A stretch of 17,540 bases of DNA from contig JBKPDY010000038.1 of assembly GCA_046728155.1 (NCBI GenBank), positions 1-17,540 of the forward strand, written 5' to 3'. Under the pieces are notes generated by a model. That model was not told the DNA's origin, did no database searches, and saw only the letters and a program-made list of their open reading frames with translations. Shown here in pieces: positions 1 through 6,601 of the stretch; position 1 is the stretch's first letter; every line of letters begins with the position of its first letter. The DNA comes from CAWDLX01 sp046728155 (GTDB lineage Bacteria; Actinomycetota; Actinomycetes; Mycobacteriales; Micromonosporaceae). Both the position numbers and the translations under genes were made by a program.

Positions 1-1291
1 AGGCATGGCCGGCGTCGGCCGACCCAGGCACGCGGCCCGCGCGGGTACTCCGGCGGCCGGAGACCCTGGCCGCCGCTGCCCGGGTGCTAACGGTGACGTC
101 GGCCAACAGTTCGGCCGGTGTCTGCCAGCACAGCGTCTTGCGTGGCCGGGTGTTGAGCTCGTCGGCGACGGCGGCGAGTTGCTCGGCGTCGTGGCGGCGC
201 AGGTCGGTTCCTTTCGGGAAGTATTGGCGCAGCAGGCCGTTGGTGTTCTCGTTGCTGGGCCGCTGCCACGGGCTGGCCTTCTCGCAGAAGTAGACCGGCA
301 TCCCCAGCGCCTGAGCGATCTCGGCGTGCAACGCCATCTCGCTGCCCTGATCCCAGGTAAGCGACCGACGCAGATGTGCCGGTAGGTCCTTCATCGCGTC
401 GATGACGGCGTCGCGGACCGCCTCGGCGGTGTGCCGCCCGGGCAGGTACAGCAGGATCGTGTACCGGCTGGCTCGCTCCACCAGAGTGCCGATCGCCGAG
501 CGGTTGGACTCCCCGGTGATCAGGTCACCCTCCCAATGTCCGGCCACCTCGCGGCCGGCTGCCTCCGCCGGCCGCTGATCGATCATCGTCATGTTGACCA
601 GGCGGCCGCGGCGTTCGTCGGTCCGGCGATGCGGCTTGCGGCGTAGCCGACCGGTGCGCAGCGCCTTCGGCAGTTCCCGGCACAGGCCACCGAGGTCCGG
701 GCGGTACACCGCCTGGTAGATGGTCTCCGGCACGAGGTGACGCTGCGGCTGGTCGGGGAACTCGGATCGAAGCGCGCGTGCGATCTGCTCCGGACTCCAC
801 CGTCGCTTGAGCTTGTCCTGCACGAATCTGCGCAACTCGACGTCGGCAACGAGCTTGCCTGTCCTCGGCCGTGCCCGCCGTTGCTCGGCCAGCCGCTGCG
901 CCGTGTGCGGCCGGTACGCGCTGCTCTTCGGATCGACGTTGCGGCGCAGTTCCCGGCTCACCGTCGCGGGATCGCGGCCCAGCTCGCGGGCGATCGCCCG
1001 AACGCCTTCACCGGCGCGGCGCAGGTCCGCGATCCGCACCCGCTCGTCCTCCGACACGAACCGCGCCGAGATCTCCTGTTTCCGCGCACCACCGACCACG
1101 GGCGCATAGTGCAACCGCCGACCGCTGCTGCTGGTGATTGTTCGGCCGTGTCGCCAACGTTTGCCCGTGCGGCGGTTGATCCCGACGATCCGGCACGCCT
1201 CCGAGAAACTAACTCCTCGCGCGATTAGCGCGGCATACTGCTCGCGCTTGGCGGTCTGCGGCGCCGGTCCCGGCCGACCTCTGCCTGCCAT
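1..1291 (-). CDS. IS30-family transposase (C-terminus beyond left edge)
   Basis: The reading frame starts at ATG 1291 and stays open to the window edge (430 codons visible). A GAGGAG ribosome binding site lies 5 nt before the ATG. The product cuts and pastes its own insertion sequence. Two helix-turn-helix stretches are visible, around residues 27-48 (SEACRIVGINRRTGKRW) and 95-118 (VRAIARELGRDPATVSREL). An integrase core follows with acidic residues at D256 (in GHWEGDLI), D314 (in TWDQGSEM) and E348 (in NENTNG). The 33 residues between the second D and the E are the IS30 signature. All three catalytic residues are in one frame without a stop, so the visible part looks intact and possibly active. 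The frame runs about 80 codons past the catalytic Glu, long for the family, so the real end should lie just outside the window or the end may be altered. Confidence 0.9.
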   Translation of the reverse strand, partial: MAGRGRPGPAPQTAKREQYAALIARGVSFSEACRIVGINRRTGKRWRHGRTITSSSGRRLHYAPVVGGARKQEISARFVSEDERVRIADLRRAGEGVRAIARELGRDPATVSRELRRNVDPKSSAYRPHTAQRLAEQRRARPRTGKLVADVELRRFVQDKLKRRWSPEQIARALRSEFPDQPQRHLVPETIYQAVYRPDLGGLCRELPKALRTGRLRRKPHRRTDERRGRLVNMTMIDQRPAEAAGREVAGHWEGDLITGESNRSAIGTLVERASRYTILLYLPGRHTAEAVRDAVIDAMKDLPAHLRRSLTWDQGSEMALHAEIAQALGMPVYFCEKASPWQRPSNENTNGLLRQYFPKGTDLRRHDAEQLAAVADELNTRPRKTLCWQTPAELLADVTVSTRAAAARVSGRRSTRAGRVPGSADAGHA

Positions 1292-1345
1292 CGCAACTCC
1301 TCGAACCCTCGAGTGTTGCGACGATCACTGGAATCCGCCCGTCTT
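1..1345 (-). mobile_element. IS30-family insertion sequence, one end only
   Basis: This is the right-hand end of an IS30-type element containing the transposase gene. Beyond the transposase start, reading on the minus strand from about 1345 to 1311, there is a segment containing GTGATCGTCGCAACACTC. IS30-type terminal repeats often have a CGCAACA-like stretch near the transposase start, so the terminal inverted repeat probably lies in 1305-1345. The exact outer boundary, the other end and the target duplication cannot be determined because the left part is missing. The element abuts the methyltransferase gene that starts at 1368 or 1419. Confidence 0.55.
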
Positions 1346-1367
1346 GAACTGGCCCCGGTTCTAGCGC

Positions 1368-2066
1368 GTGGGTTTCGGCAACGCGCGAGCGGTCGCGTCG
1401 CTGCGTGATGATGTCCAGGTGACCGACGAGGTTCTGGCTGATCAGGTTGATTACTACCGTCGCCGGGCGGGTGAGTACGACGTGACGGCGTATGGCGATG
1501 TTGCGGCGGCTCGTGCGCGCATTGCGCGACTGGTCGCAGAGATGCGGCCGACCGGAAGCGTGTTGGAGATCGCGTGCGGGACTGGCTTGTGGACGGAGGC
1601 GCTGGCGGGGGCGGCTAACACGGTGACTGCCATCGATGCGGCGCCCGAGGCAGTGGAGATCGCTCGTGATCGGGTGCGGTCGGGGAATGTCGGTTTCGAG
1701 GTTGCCGACGTGTTCTCGTGGGACCCGGGCGCTCGGTTCGACGTGATCTTCTTCTCGGCGTGGCTCTCGCACGTGCCGATGAGTCGGTTCGAACAGTTCT
1801 GGCAGTCGCTGCGGCGTCTGCTGGCCGAGAATGGCCGAGTGTTGTTCATCGACGAGCACATCGACGAACGCGAGAAAGAGGCCTATGTCGAAGGTCGGGA
1901 GGAGATCGTCGAGCGGCGGCTGCGTGACGGCAGCACGTTCCGCGTGATCAAGAACTTTGTCGATCCGGAGCAGCTGGAACTCCGCATGCGTCGGCTGGGT
2001 TGGGATTGCGCGATTCACCGGGACGGTAGCGACTGGGTCTGTGGCGAGGCGCGCCTTGCGAGGTAG
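1368..2066 (+). CDS. Class I SAM-dependent methyltransferase
   Basis: A 232-residue protein with a Rossmann-type methyltransferase fold. Motif I is VLEIACGTG (residues 65-73), followed by TVTAID with the ribose-binding acidic residue D91, then VADVFSWDPGARFDVIFF (about 111-130), corresponding to motifs III-IV. The substrate cannot be inferred. It resembles the many actinobacterial small-molecule methyltransferases of the Methyltransf_11/25 type. Two starts are possible: GTG 1368, directly after an in-frame stop at 1362, or GTG 1419, which begins VTDEVLADQVDYY and fits the usual family start better. Neither has a clear ribosome binding site. The IS30 element ends within about 25-75 bases upstream, so the native promoter may have been displaced. 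The next gene downstream is convergent. Confidence 0.85.
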   Translation: MGFGNARAVASLRDDVQVTDEVLADQVDYYRRRAGEYDVTAYGDVAAARARIARLVAEMRPTGSVLEIACGTGLWTEALAGAANTVTAIDAAPEAVEIARDRVRSGNVGFEVADVFSWDPGARFDVIFFSAWLSHVPMSRFEQFWQSLRRLLAENGRVLFIDEHIDEREKEAYVEGREEIVERRLRDGSTFRVIKNFVDPEQLELRMRRLGWDCAIHRDGSDWVCGEARLAR

Positions 2067-2158
2067 CGCGCCTTGGTTCCGTCTCGACCATCAGCACGGC
2101 GCTCCAGCTACGGCCGGGTGAATGAACGGGCGGCCGCGCATGCCGCACGGGTCCTGAT

Positions 2159-2170
2159 GGTGGTACCACC
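2159..2170. other. 12-bp perfect palindrome in convergent intergenic region
   Basis: GGTGGTACCACC is a perfect palindrome in the 184-bp gap between the converging methyltransferase and nucleotidyltransferase genes. A second small inverted repeat, AGACC-AC-GGTCT, lies at 2195-2206. Neither is followed by a T-run, so they are weak terminator candidates at best. No gene is visible in 2067-2250. Confidence 0.3.
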
Positions 2171-2250
2171 GGGGACCGGCGGTCAGCACCGGTGAGACCA
2201 CGGTCTATCGGGCCAGGTGGGCGGATCGCTGACCGTCGCTGCCCGCAGAT

Positions 2251-2892
2251 CTACGTATTGCCGAGCAGGTCCTGTCGCCAGGCTGCGAACCGGTTGCGCA
2301 GGTCGTCGAGGGTTCGCCCATCGATGCCGTACCCGGCGAAGTCGTCTGGATCCAGGTTCTGGACCTGACCAATCGCTTCGGCGAACACGCGCCGATCGAA
2401 GCCGATGTCGGCGCGTTCTGCGAGGCGCAGCAGCGTCTCTCGGTCGTACCGACCGGATTGGATGGCCGCGTCGACGTCTATGAAGTCCCGGGCGAATGCC
2501 CGCGCGTTCAGGGCGGTCATTTTGTTGGTGACGGCATCGTCGGGGTGAAGGACCGGACCGATCGTCATGGAGATCGGCTCGTTGGCGCGCGAGTCGACGG
2601 CGAGTTCTACCTTCGAGGTTCGCTCGCCGTTGGACACACTCAGGCGGACGAACGCGTCGTGCTGGCGCTCCGTCTCGACGCTGAGTCCGTCAAGGACGTA
2701 CGCGTTGATGATGGCGGTGACCGCGGAGGCGAACTCGGCGCGCATTTCCCATGCCGTGAACAGGTCGATGTCCTCACTGGGCCGCACGAGCAGGCCGGCA
2801 GCTTGTACGGCATACCCGCCCGCGAGTGCGAACCCGTACCGCTCGGCAGCGGCGAGCCCGATCCGTGCGAGCCTCTCGTGGAACGCGTCCAT
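2251..2892 (-). CDS. AbiEii/DUF1814-type nucleotidyltransferase, putative toxin
   Basis: A 213-residue protein of the AbiEii/AbiGii (DUF1814) family, a branch of the polymerase-beta-like nucleotidyltransferases. Visible signature residues are GG25-26, the metal-binding DID motif at 41-43 (in RPSEDIDLF), a third acidic residue E96 in KVELAV, and the family's C-terminal Lys/Asp block NKMTALNAR...RDFIDVD (K124, D136, D139). Known members are toxins, such as AbiEii in phage-abortive systems and mycobacterial MenT enzymes, which transfer nucleotides to tRNA 3' ends. The target here is unknown. ATG 2892 is preferred over an earlier in-frame start at 2943 because it follows the upstream gene's stop codon by 2 nt (TAA-CC-ATG), which implies translational coupling. 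All core residues are present, so the enzyme is probably active. Confidence 0.85.
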   Translation of the reverse strand: MDAFHERLARIGLAAAERYGFALAGGYAVQAAGLLVRPSEDIDLFTAWEMRAEFASAVTAIINAYVLDGLSVETERQHDAFVRLSVSNGERTSKVELAVDSRANEPISMTIGPVLHPDDAVTNKMTALNARAFARDFIDVDAAIQSGRYDRETLLRLAERADIGFDRRVFAEAIGQVQNLDPDDFAGYGIDGRTLDDLRNRFAAWRQDLLGNT

Positions 2893-2894
2893 GG

Positions 2895-3467
2895 TTAAGC
2901 AACCGGACGGCGGGCGGCGAGCTCGGGGAATCTGCTCTCCCATAGCTCTCGCAGTCGTGGCGGCAGCCAGAGAGTGGGCCAGAGTTCGATCAGGACTCGC
3001 TCGTCAAGCCAATTTCGGAGGTCCTCTACTGTGCTTGCCTCGTTGAGGACCGCCCTGTACATCGAGGCGAGTCGGGCGGGTCGGTCGAGGTCGTAGGTCG
3101 CGTGGCCGGACCAGTCGAGGTGGTGTGGCAGAGTGACCGTGCCCGCGGTGGGCCCGCGTAGGTCGCCGAGGTCGTCGGTGACGACGTACGGCTTCCGATC
3201 TCCGTACGTGCTCCGGCGTGTAGGCGGTCCGGCCGCGCCGCCCTGAGCCCGCTTGCGCCGGCCGGCGTTAGCAGCTTGACGTATCTCGGGATGGAGGGCG
3301 TGGCGGATGGTTTCGCGACTGTAGCCGGTGACTCGCTGCAGATCGACCGGGCGCCACCCGTTCGCGTGGAACGCGCGAAGCCGTCCGTCGCGCGTCTCGA
3401 GCAACTGGCGCTTGCCGTCGTCATAATCGGCCACAACGGCCCGCAACGCGTCCTCAGTGAACCGCAT
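2895..3467 (-). CDS. Helix-turn-helix protein, putative antitoxin/repressor of AbiEii-like partner
   Basis: A 190-residue protein. An N-terminal helix-turn-helix lies around residues 38-60 (RPVDLQRVTGYSRETIRHAL), followed by a basic, low-complexity stretch (NAGRRKRAQGG). The C-terminal part (about 125-185) is rich in Trp, Leu and Arg and contains DRPARLASMYRAVL, NWLDERVLIELWPTLWLP and LRELWESRFPEL. This C-terminal block probably binds the partner. It is not the classic AbiEi winged-helix sequence, so the family is not certain. The gene is first in a two-gene operon with the nucleotidyltransferase. Its upstream region carries tandem palindromes, which fits autorepression. The antitoxin role is inferred from position and domain order. 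A simple transcriptional regulator is the alternative. Confidence 0.7.
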   Translation of the reverse strand: MRFTEDALRAVVADYDDGKRQLLETRDGRLRAFHANGWRPVDLQRVTGYSRETIRHALHPEIRQAANAGRRKRAQGGAAGPPTRRSTYGDRKPYVVTDDLGDLRGPTAGTVTLPHHLDWSGHATYDLDRPARLASMYRAVLNEASTVEDLRNWLDERVLIELWPTLWLPPRLRELWESRFPELAARRPVA

Positions 3468-3475
3468 GACTGCAA

Positions 3476-3503
3476 GCCTAGCACGCTAGGCCCAGCGTGC
3501 TGG
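3476..3503. promoter_or_regulatory. Tandem palindromes upstream of toxin-antitoxin-like operon (candidate operator)
   Basis: Two palindromes lie back to back, 9 to 36 bases before the ATG at 3467. GCCTAGC-AC-GCTAGGC (3476-3491) is a 7-bp inverted repeat with a 2-nt centre, and CCAGC-GT-GCTGG (3492-3503) is a 5-bp repeat with a 2-nt centre. They share the core AGC[AG][CT]GCT, repeated at a 14-nt spacing (3480 and 3494), and the two cores are also reverse complements of each other. This is the layout expected for cooperative binding by the HTH protein encoded just downstream. No convincing -35/-10 pair was recognised in 3504-3629, which otherwise holds nothing identifiable. Confidence 0.55.
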
Positions 3504-3629
3504 TAGCGCACAAGCAGTTGGCCCAAGCGTGGCCTGTAAGTCAAGCTCAGGAGCTATTGACAAGCGGACCAACTAACAGCCCCATACTGGACCGCGACGG
3601 GCGAGGGCGTCTCGACCGGCCGGCTTGCC

Positions 3630-3974
3630 TTATGCGGGGTGAACCTCGACGACCTGGAACGGCGTGCCCTGCTGGCACGTGGTGATCAGATTCGGATTCG
3701 GTCGGCCATTCACGCGCAACCGGACGCCGGGCTTGATTAACGGATCGGCGGTGCTCACCAATTGGTACAGCTCGTCGGCGGTTCGAAGCATGAGGCATAC
3801 GTGCTCAACGCCCGCCTCGACAACTCCGACGATGGTTACGTCACTCATCGGCTTCTGCGAAGGGGTGGGCTCACGGTCGAACGGTGACCTGGTCACCGGC
3901 GGCTCCGATCTCGTGGTGGGCGGCTCCGCCGATTCCGAAGGGGTCGTGACCGGGCCAGCAGGCGGGGTGGCGCC
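3630..3974 (-). pseudogene. Truncated exported OB-fold-like domain protein
   Basis: The minus-strand frame ends at a stop at 3630. It encodes a Pro/Thr/Ser/Glu-rich linker (about 3974-3850) followed by a compact domain that begins MSDVTIVGVVEAGVEHVC and ends TTCQQGTPFQVVEVHPA. The pattern of V-x-G-V-V-E, a first Cys, G-x-R-L-R-V-x-G and TCQQGT resembles small exported actinobacterial OB-fold proteins with a Cys pair, normally preceded by a signal peptide or lipobox and a linker like this one. No signal peptide is visible: upstream the frame runs directly into remnants of the protease pseudogene. Possible starts are GTG 3896 and ATG 3848, without good ribosome binding sites. I interpret it as the 3' part of a gene whose 5' end was lost in a deletion. 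A short functional 72-88-residue protein is possible. Confidence 0.5.
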
Positions 3975-5217
3975 GGGTCCCCGACCGCGAGTGTCGGGTA
4001 GTTCAGGTTGCTGGGGTCGATCGAGCCGAACGACTGGCAGACGGCCGGGACGAACACCAAACTGGAACTGTCCGATGCCGCAGCCGTACCGTACCCAGTC
4101 AGTCAGGCCCGAGTCATAGACCAGACCGGGGTCGAATGCCGGCGCCGGCGTGACGTGGCCGGACCCCGAAGTTCAGGGGGTGGCGTTGGACGCGCCATCC
4201 GGGCCGAGGATCGGGTTGCCCGCGTTGTCGGTCTGGCTGGCCGTCATCATCAGCGCCGACTTGACCGCCATCGGCGACCAGCCGGGGTGCTTGCCGATGA
4301 GCAGGGCGGCGATGCCGGCGATGTGTGGACTTGACATCGACGTACCGGAGAACGCGTCGTAGCCGTTGCCGTTGTCGCCCGGTGGGGAGACCGCTTCGAT
4401 GACATCGACGCCAGGAGCGGTGATATCCGGCTTGAGCAGGTCTCCACCACCGGCGCGTACCGCGAGACTCTTGTCGACGCGAGCGTTGGTACCCCGGTCG
4501 CACGCAACGATCTTGCCCGCAACCTTGGCCGGGTCGAGCGCCGGCTGAATGCCAGGCGTCGTCGAATCGGCATCGCTGAAGCACAGCCGGACCGCGGTGG
4601 CGTCGACACCGGGCAGTCCGACGTTGGCGGAATAGACCAGCGGCGATGGCGGAACGGCCGGGCCCACCGCTGGACCGGTGAACGTGGTCCCGTTGCCGAG
4701 CGTCATCGACTTCGTGAAGGAGCGGTCGTTCGTGCTCGCCGCCACGGTGGTGTCCCACGGCGAGTTGTGCGCGACGGTGCTGGCGGTCGGCCCGCTGTTG
4801 CCGGCCGACGTGGCCACGAATACGCCGGCGTCAGCCGAGAACATGAAAGCCAGCTCTACCGGGTCGACGATGAACGACCGAGAGCCCGAGAACGACAGGT
4901 TGATTACGTCGACGCCGTCCGCCGTAGCGTCGTCAATGGCGGCGGCGATGTCCTGCATGGACCCCGCTCGCCGTGCCATCCGGCTGATGCCAGCCGATCT
5001 TGTAGATCGCGAGTCGGGCAGCGGAAGCCATGCCGGACGCCGATCCGACGCTCACGCCGTTGACGACCGCGTCCGCGCCGTGATCGCCGGCTGCAGTGCT
5101 CGCGGTGTGCGAGCCGTGGCTGTTGCGGTCCCGCGGCGAGAGGAACTCATCGGGTACCGATGAGCTCAGCCCGCCGGCGTGGTACCAACGAGCGCCTAGC
5201 TGCGGCGCGAAAGCCGG
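3968..5217 (-). pseudogene. Subtilisin-like serine protease (peptidase S8) remnant
   Basis: Remains of a secreted S8 protease are spread over several frames. Segment 1 (5217 to about 4970) has ARWYHAGG, FLSPRD and the catalytic-His motif SHGSHTASTAAG. Segment 2 (4979 to about 4176) has SMQDIAAAIDDA, DVINLSFSGS, the oxyanion-hole region ATSAGNSGP, part of a PA domain (PAKVAGKIVACDRGTNARVD) and the catalytic-Ser motif GTSMSSPH (Ser codon 4338-4340). Segment 3 (about 4172-4063) has GSGHVTPAPAFDPGLVYDSG. Segment 4 (about 4062-3968) has FGSIDPSNLNYPTLAVGD. Frame breaks fall near 4970, 4176, 4160 and 4062. The N-terminus with signal peptide, propeptide and catalytic Asp is missing. The usual PA remainder and SSRGP segment are missing between NARVDKSLAV and DLLKPDITAPG, and the C-terminal domain is cut off. 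It cannot make an active protease. Confidence 0.85.
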
Positions 5218-5946
5218 TCACCTGGCTACGCGTTCGCGAGGTCGAGGCGCGTCGACCAGGCTCGAAGGATTCGGCGGTGCGCGGTACGCGGAGCGGCGGA
5301 ATGCATTGTTGCTGAGTCCGGTGAGGATCAGCAGAAGAACAAAGAACAGGCCAAGGAAAATCCAGACCACCGCCGAAACCCCTTGGGGCCGGCCAAGCCA
5401 CTCGATTGTTCCGCGGATTTCGAAGGGCGAAGAGCCGACCAGCGCGTGAACCGTCCAGCTCCCAACCGGATGGGGATGCGTAGGGTCGGCGGCGACCACT
5501 GGGGGTCGATTCTGGCCCATCCAATGGATCCTGTGGTCATGCCAGCGCGCGGTCCCGCTCGCCGCCACCTGGCGCCATGTCGGCGCCACCATGGGCTGCG
5601 GCGATGCGGTAGACATGTCGGCGAACATCGCTTGATTGAGGTACGTCGATTGGGAGAGTGTGTTCTCCTCGACGCTCGTGGCGGTGACGCGAAGGTAGGG
5701 CTCACGCAGATAGCCCAGGATGACAACGTTCCCGGTGCCGGCGTACGTAACCTCAATCCACTCACCGGCCGGGTCGACCCGCGCGGTCACGCCGGTGGGC
5801 TGCGGCGTCACTTCGGCGATCTGCGTCCGGTAGTAGGGAGCGTCTGAGCCACCGCTGTGGGCCGCGGCTGGCGTGATCGTCATGATCAGAAGCACCGGCG
5901 TTAGTCCGACGACGACGAGCGCGCGACCCACCGTGCGCTGTCTCAT
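5218..5946 (-). CDS. Conserved secreted, membrane-anchored protein with WHDHRxHWM motif
   Basis: A 242-residue protein with a signal peptide (residues 1-29 from ATG 5946, cleavage after PAAA, mature end HSGGSDAPYY). A mostly beta extracellular region follows with GEWIEVTYAGTGNVVILGY, REPYLRVT and TYLNQ, then the motif ARWHDHRIHWM at about 133-143. A single C-terminal membrane segment (about 192-211, VVWIFLGLFFVLLLILTGL) precedes a short basic cytoplasmic tail. I recognise the pattern as a conserved actinobacterial family of unknown function, often seen near copper-related CopC/YcnI-type genes, but none is present here. ATG 5964 is an alternative start; 5946 has a GAGG one base away, so neither site is convincing. 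Its stop is followed immediately, in the same frame, by the protease remnant, so the boundary between them may be a deletion junction. Confidence 0.75.
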   Translation of the reverse strand: MRQRTVGRALVVVGLTPVLLIMTITPAAAHSGGSDAPYYRTQIAEVTPQPTGVTARVDPAGEWIEVTYAGTGNVVILGYLREPYLRVTATSVEENTLSQSTYLNQAMFADMSTASPQPMVAPTWRQVAASGTARWHDHRIHWMGQNRPPVVAADPTHPHPVGSWTVHALVGSSPFEIRGTIEWLGRPQGVSAVVWIFLGLFFVLLLILTGLSNNAFRRSAYRAPPNPSSLVDAPRPRERVAR

Positions 5947-5986
5947 GCCTCGATTCTGCGCCATTCAGACAGATTGACCGACGAAC

Positions 5987-6002
5987 ATGACAGGATTGTC
6001 AT
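5987..6002. promoter_or_regulatory. Inverted repeat ATGACA-GGAT-TGTCAT
   Basis: A perfect 6-bp inverted repeat with a 4-nt centre lies 41 bases before the start at 5946, in the divergent region between the secreted protein and the VOC protein. It is a candidate operator, with no known regulator in the window. A second short repeat, TCCAC-A-GTGGA, lies at 6080-6090 nearer the VOC gene. Confidence 0.35.
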
Positions 6003-6128
6003 CTCGACGGTAGCGCGCAGCAAGCACGGCCCCGCGCCCGGCGGGTAGCGTGCGGCCCGGTCCCACATACGGCTGAGTGTCCACAGTGGATGTTGCTCGC
6101 CCCGGTGTTGGCGACGGATCCTGTGCAC

Positions 6129-6503
6129 ATGACGCACTACAGCAGACTCGTACGGATCGTTTTGGACACCCCGGCCGAGACTCATCCCGCCGAGGTGGCT
6201 TTCTGGCGCGGTGCACTCGACATTGACCTGACGCGGTACGAGCGTTACCCCGAGTACCACGGTGCAGACCTGCCCGGCGATGGGATGGGCCTGCTGGTCC
6301 AGCAACTCGGCGACGGACCCGCACGCATTCACCTTGACATCCATACGTCCGACCGCCGAGCCGAGGTGGTGCGGCTGACCGCACTGGGCGCCGGCATTCT
6401 CGACGACACCGCGGAATGGACGGTCATGCGTGACCCGGCCGGGTTGCTGTTCTGCGTAGTTCAGGACTCGAGAGTCGGCCCGTCGAACGCGCACGCGTGG
6501 TGA
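6129..6503 (+). CDS. VOC-superfamily (glyoxalase/bleomycin-resistance-like) protein
   Basis: A 124-residue protein with the paired beta-alpha-beta-beta-beta layout of the vicinal oxygen chelate fold. It opens RLVRIVLDTPAETHPAEVAFWRGAL, has HLDIHTSDRRAEVVRLTALGAG in the middle and ends with VMRDPAGLLFCVVQ, the usual Glyoxalase_6-like closing strand. The substrate is unknown; members include antibiotic-binding proteins, dioxygenases and many uncharacterised proteins. ATG 6129 is chosen because the conserved domain begins three residues later. GTG 6123 and an upstream ATG 6090 are also in frame. It is divergent from the secreted protein gene and is followed after 98 bases by the GIDE gene. Confidence 0.8.
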   Translation: MTHYSRLVRIVLDTPAETHPAEVAFWRGALDIDLTRYERYPEYHGADLPGDGMGLLVQQLGDGPARIHLDIHTSDRRAEVVRLTALGAGILDDTAEWTVMRDPAGLLFCVVQDSRVGPSNAHAW

Positions 6504-6601
6504 CGTGGCGGAGAAGGGACACGCCGAAAGGATCACACTGACCGCCGGGTCTGCTCGCTAACGTTTGTCCATACGCTGTCACGCGGATCGAGAGGTCGAG
6601 C

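Noticed and set aside
1209..2018. 269-residue minus-strand frame across the methyltransferase
   Set aside because: It is antisense to a clear methyltransferase with motif I, and its Arg/His/Pro-rich sequence shows no domain.
2458..2898. Plus-strand frame antisense to the nucleotidyltransferase
   Set aside because: No recognisable domain, while the opposite strand has complete nucleotidyltransferase motifs.
3504..3629. TTGACA-like sequences (plus strand 3557; minus strand near 3544) as promoters
   Set aside because: No TANNNT-type -10 lies at a proper 16-18 nt spacing on either strand, so I do not call them.
4160..4980. Programmed frameshifting to produce the protease
   Set aside because: Several independent breaks, missing catalytic Asp and missing domains make decay far more likely than regulated recoding.
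6504..6601. Possible promoter (TAACGT or TACGCT near 6559-6577) for the GIDE gene
   Set aside because: The -10-like elements lack a matching -35 at suitable spacing, so the evidence is too weak.
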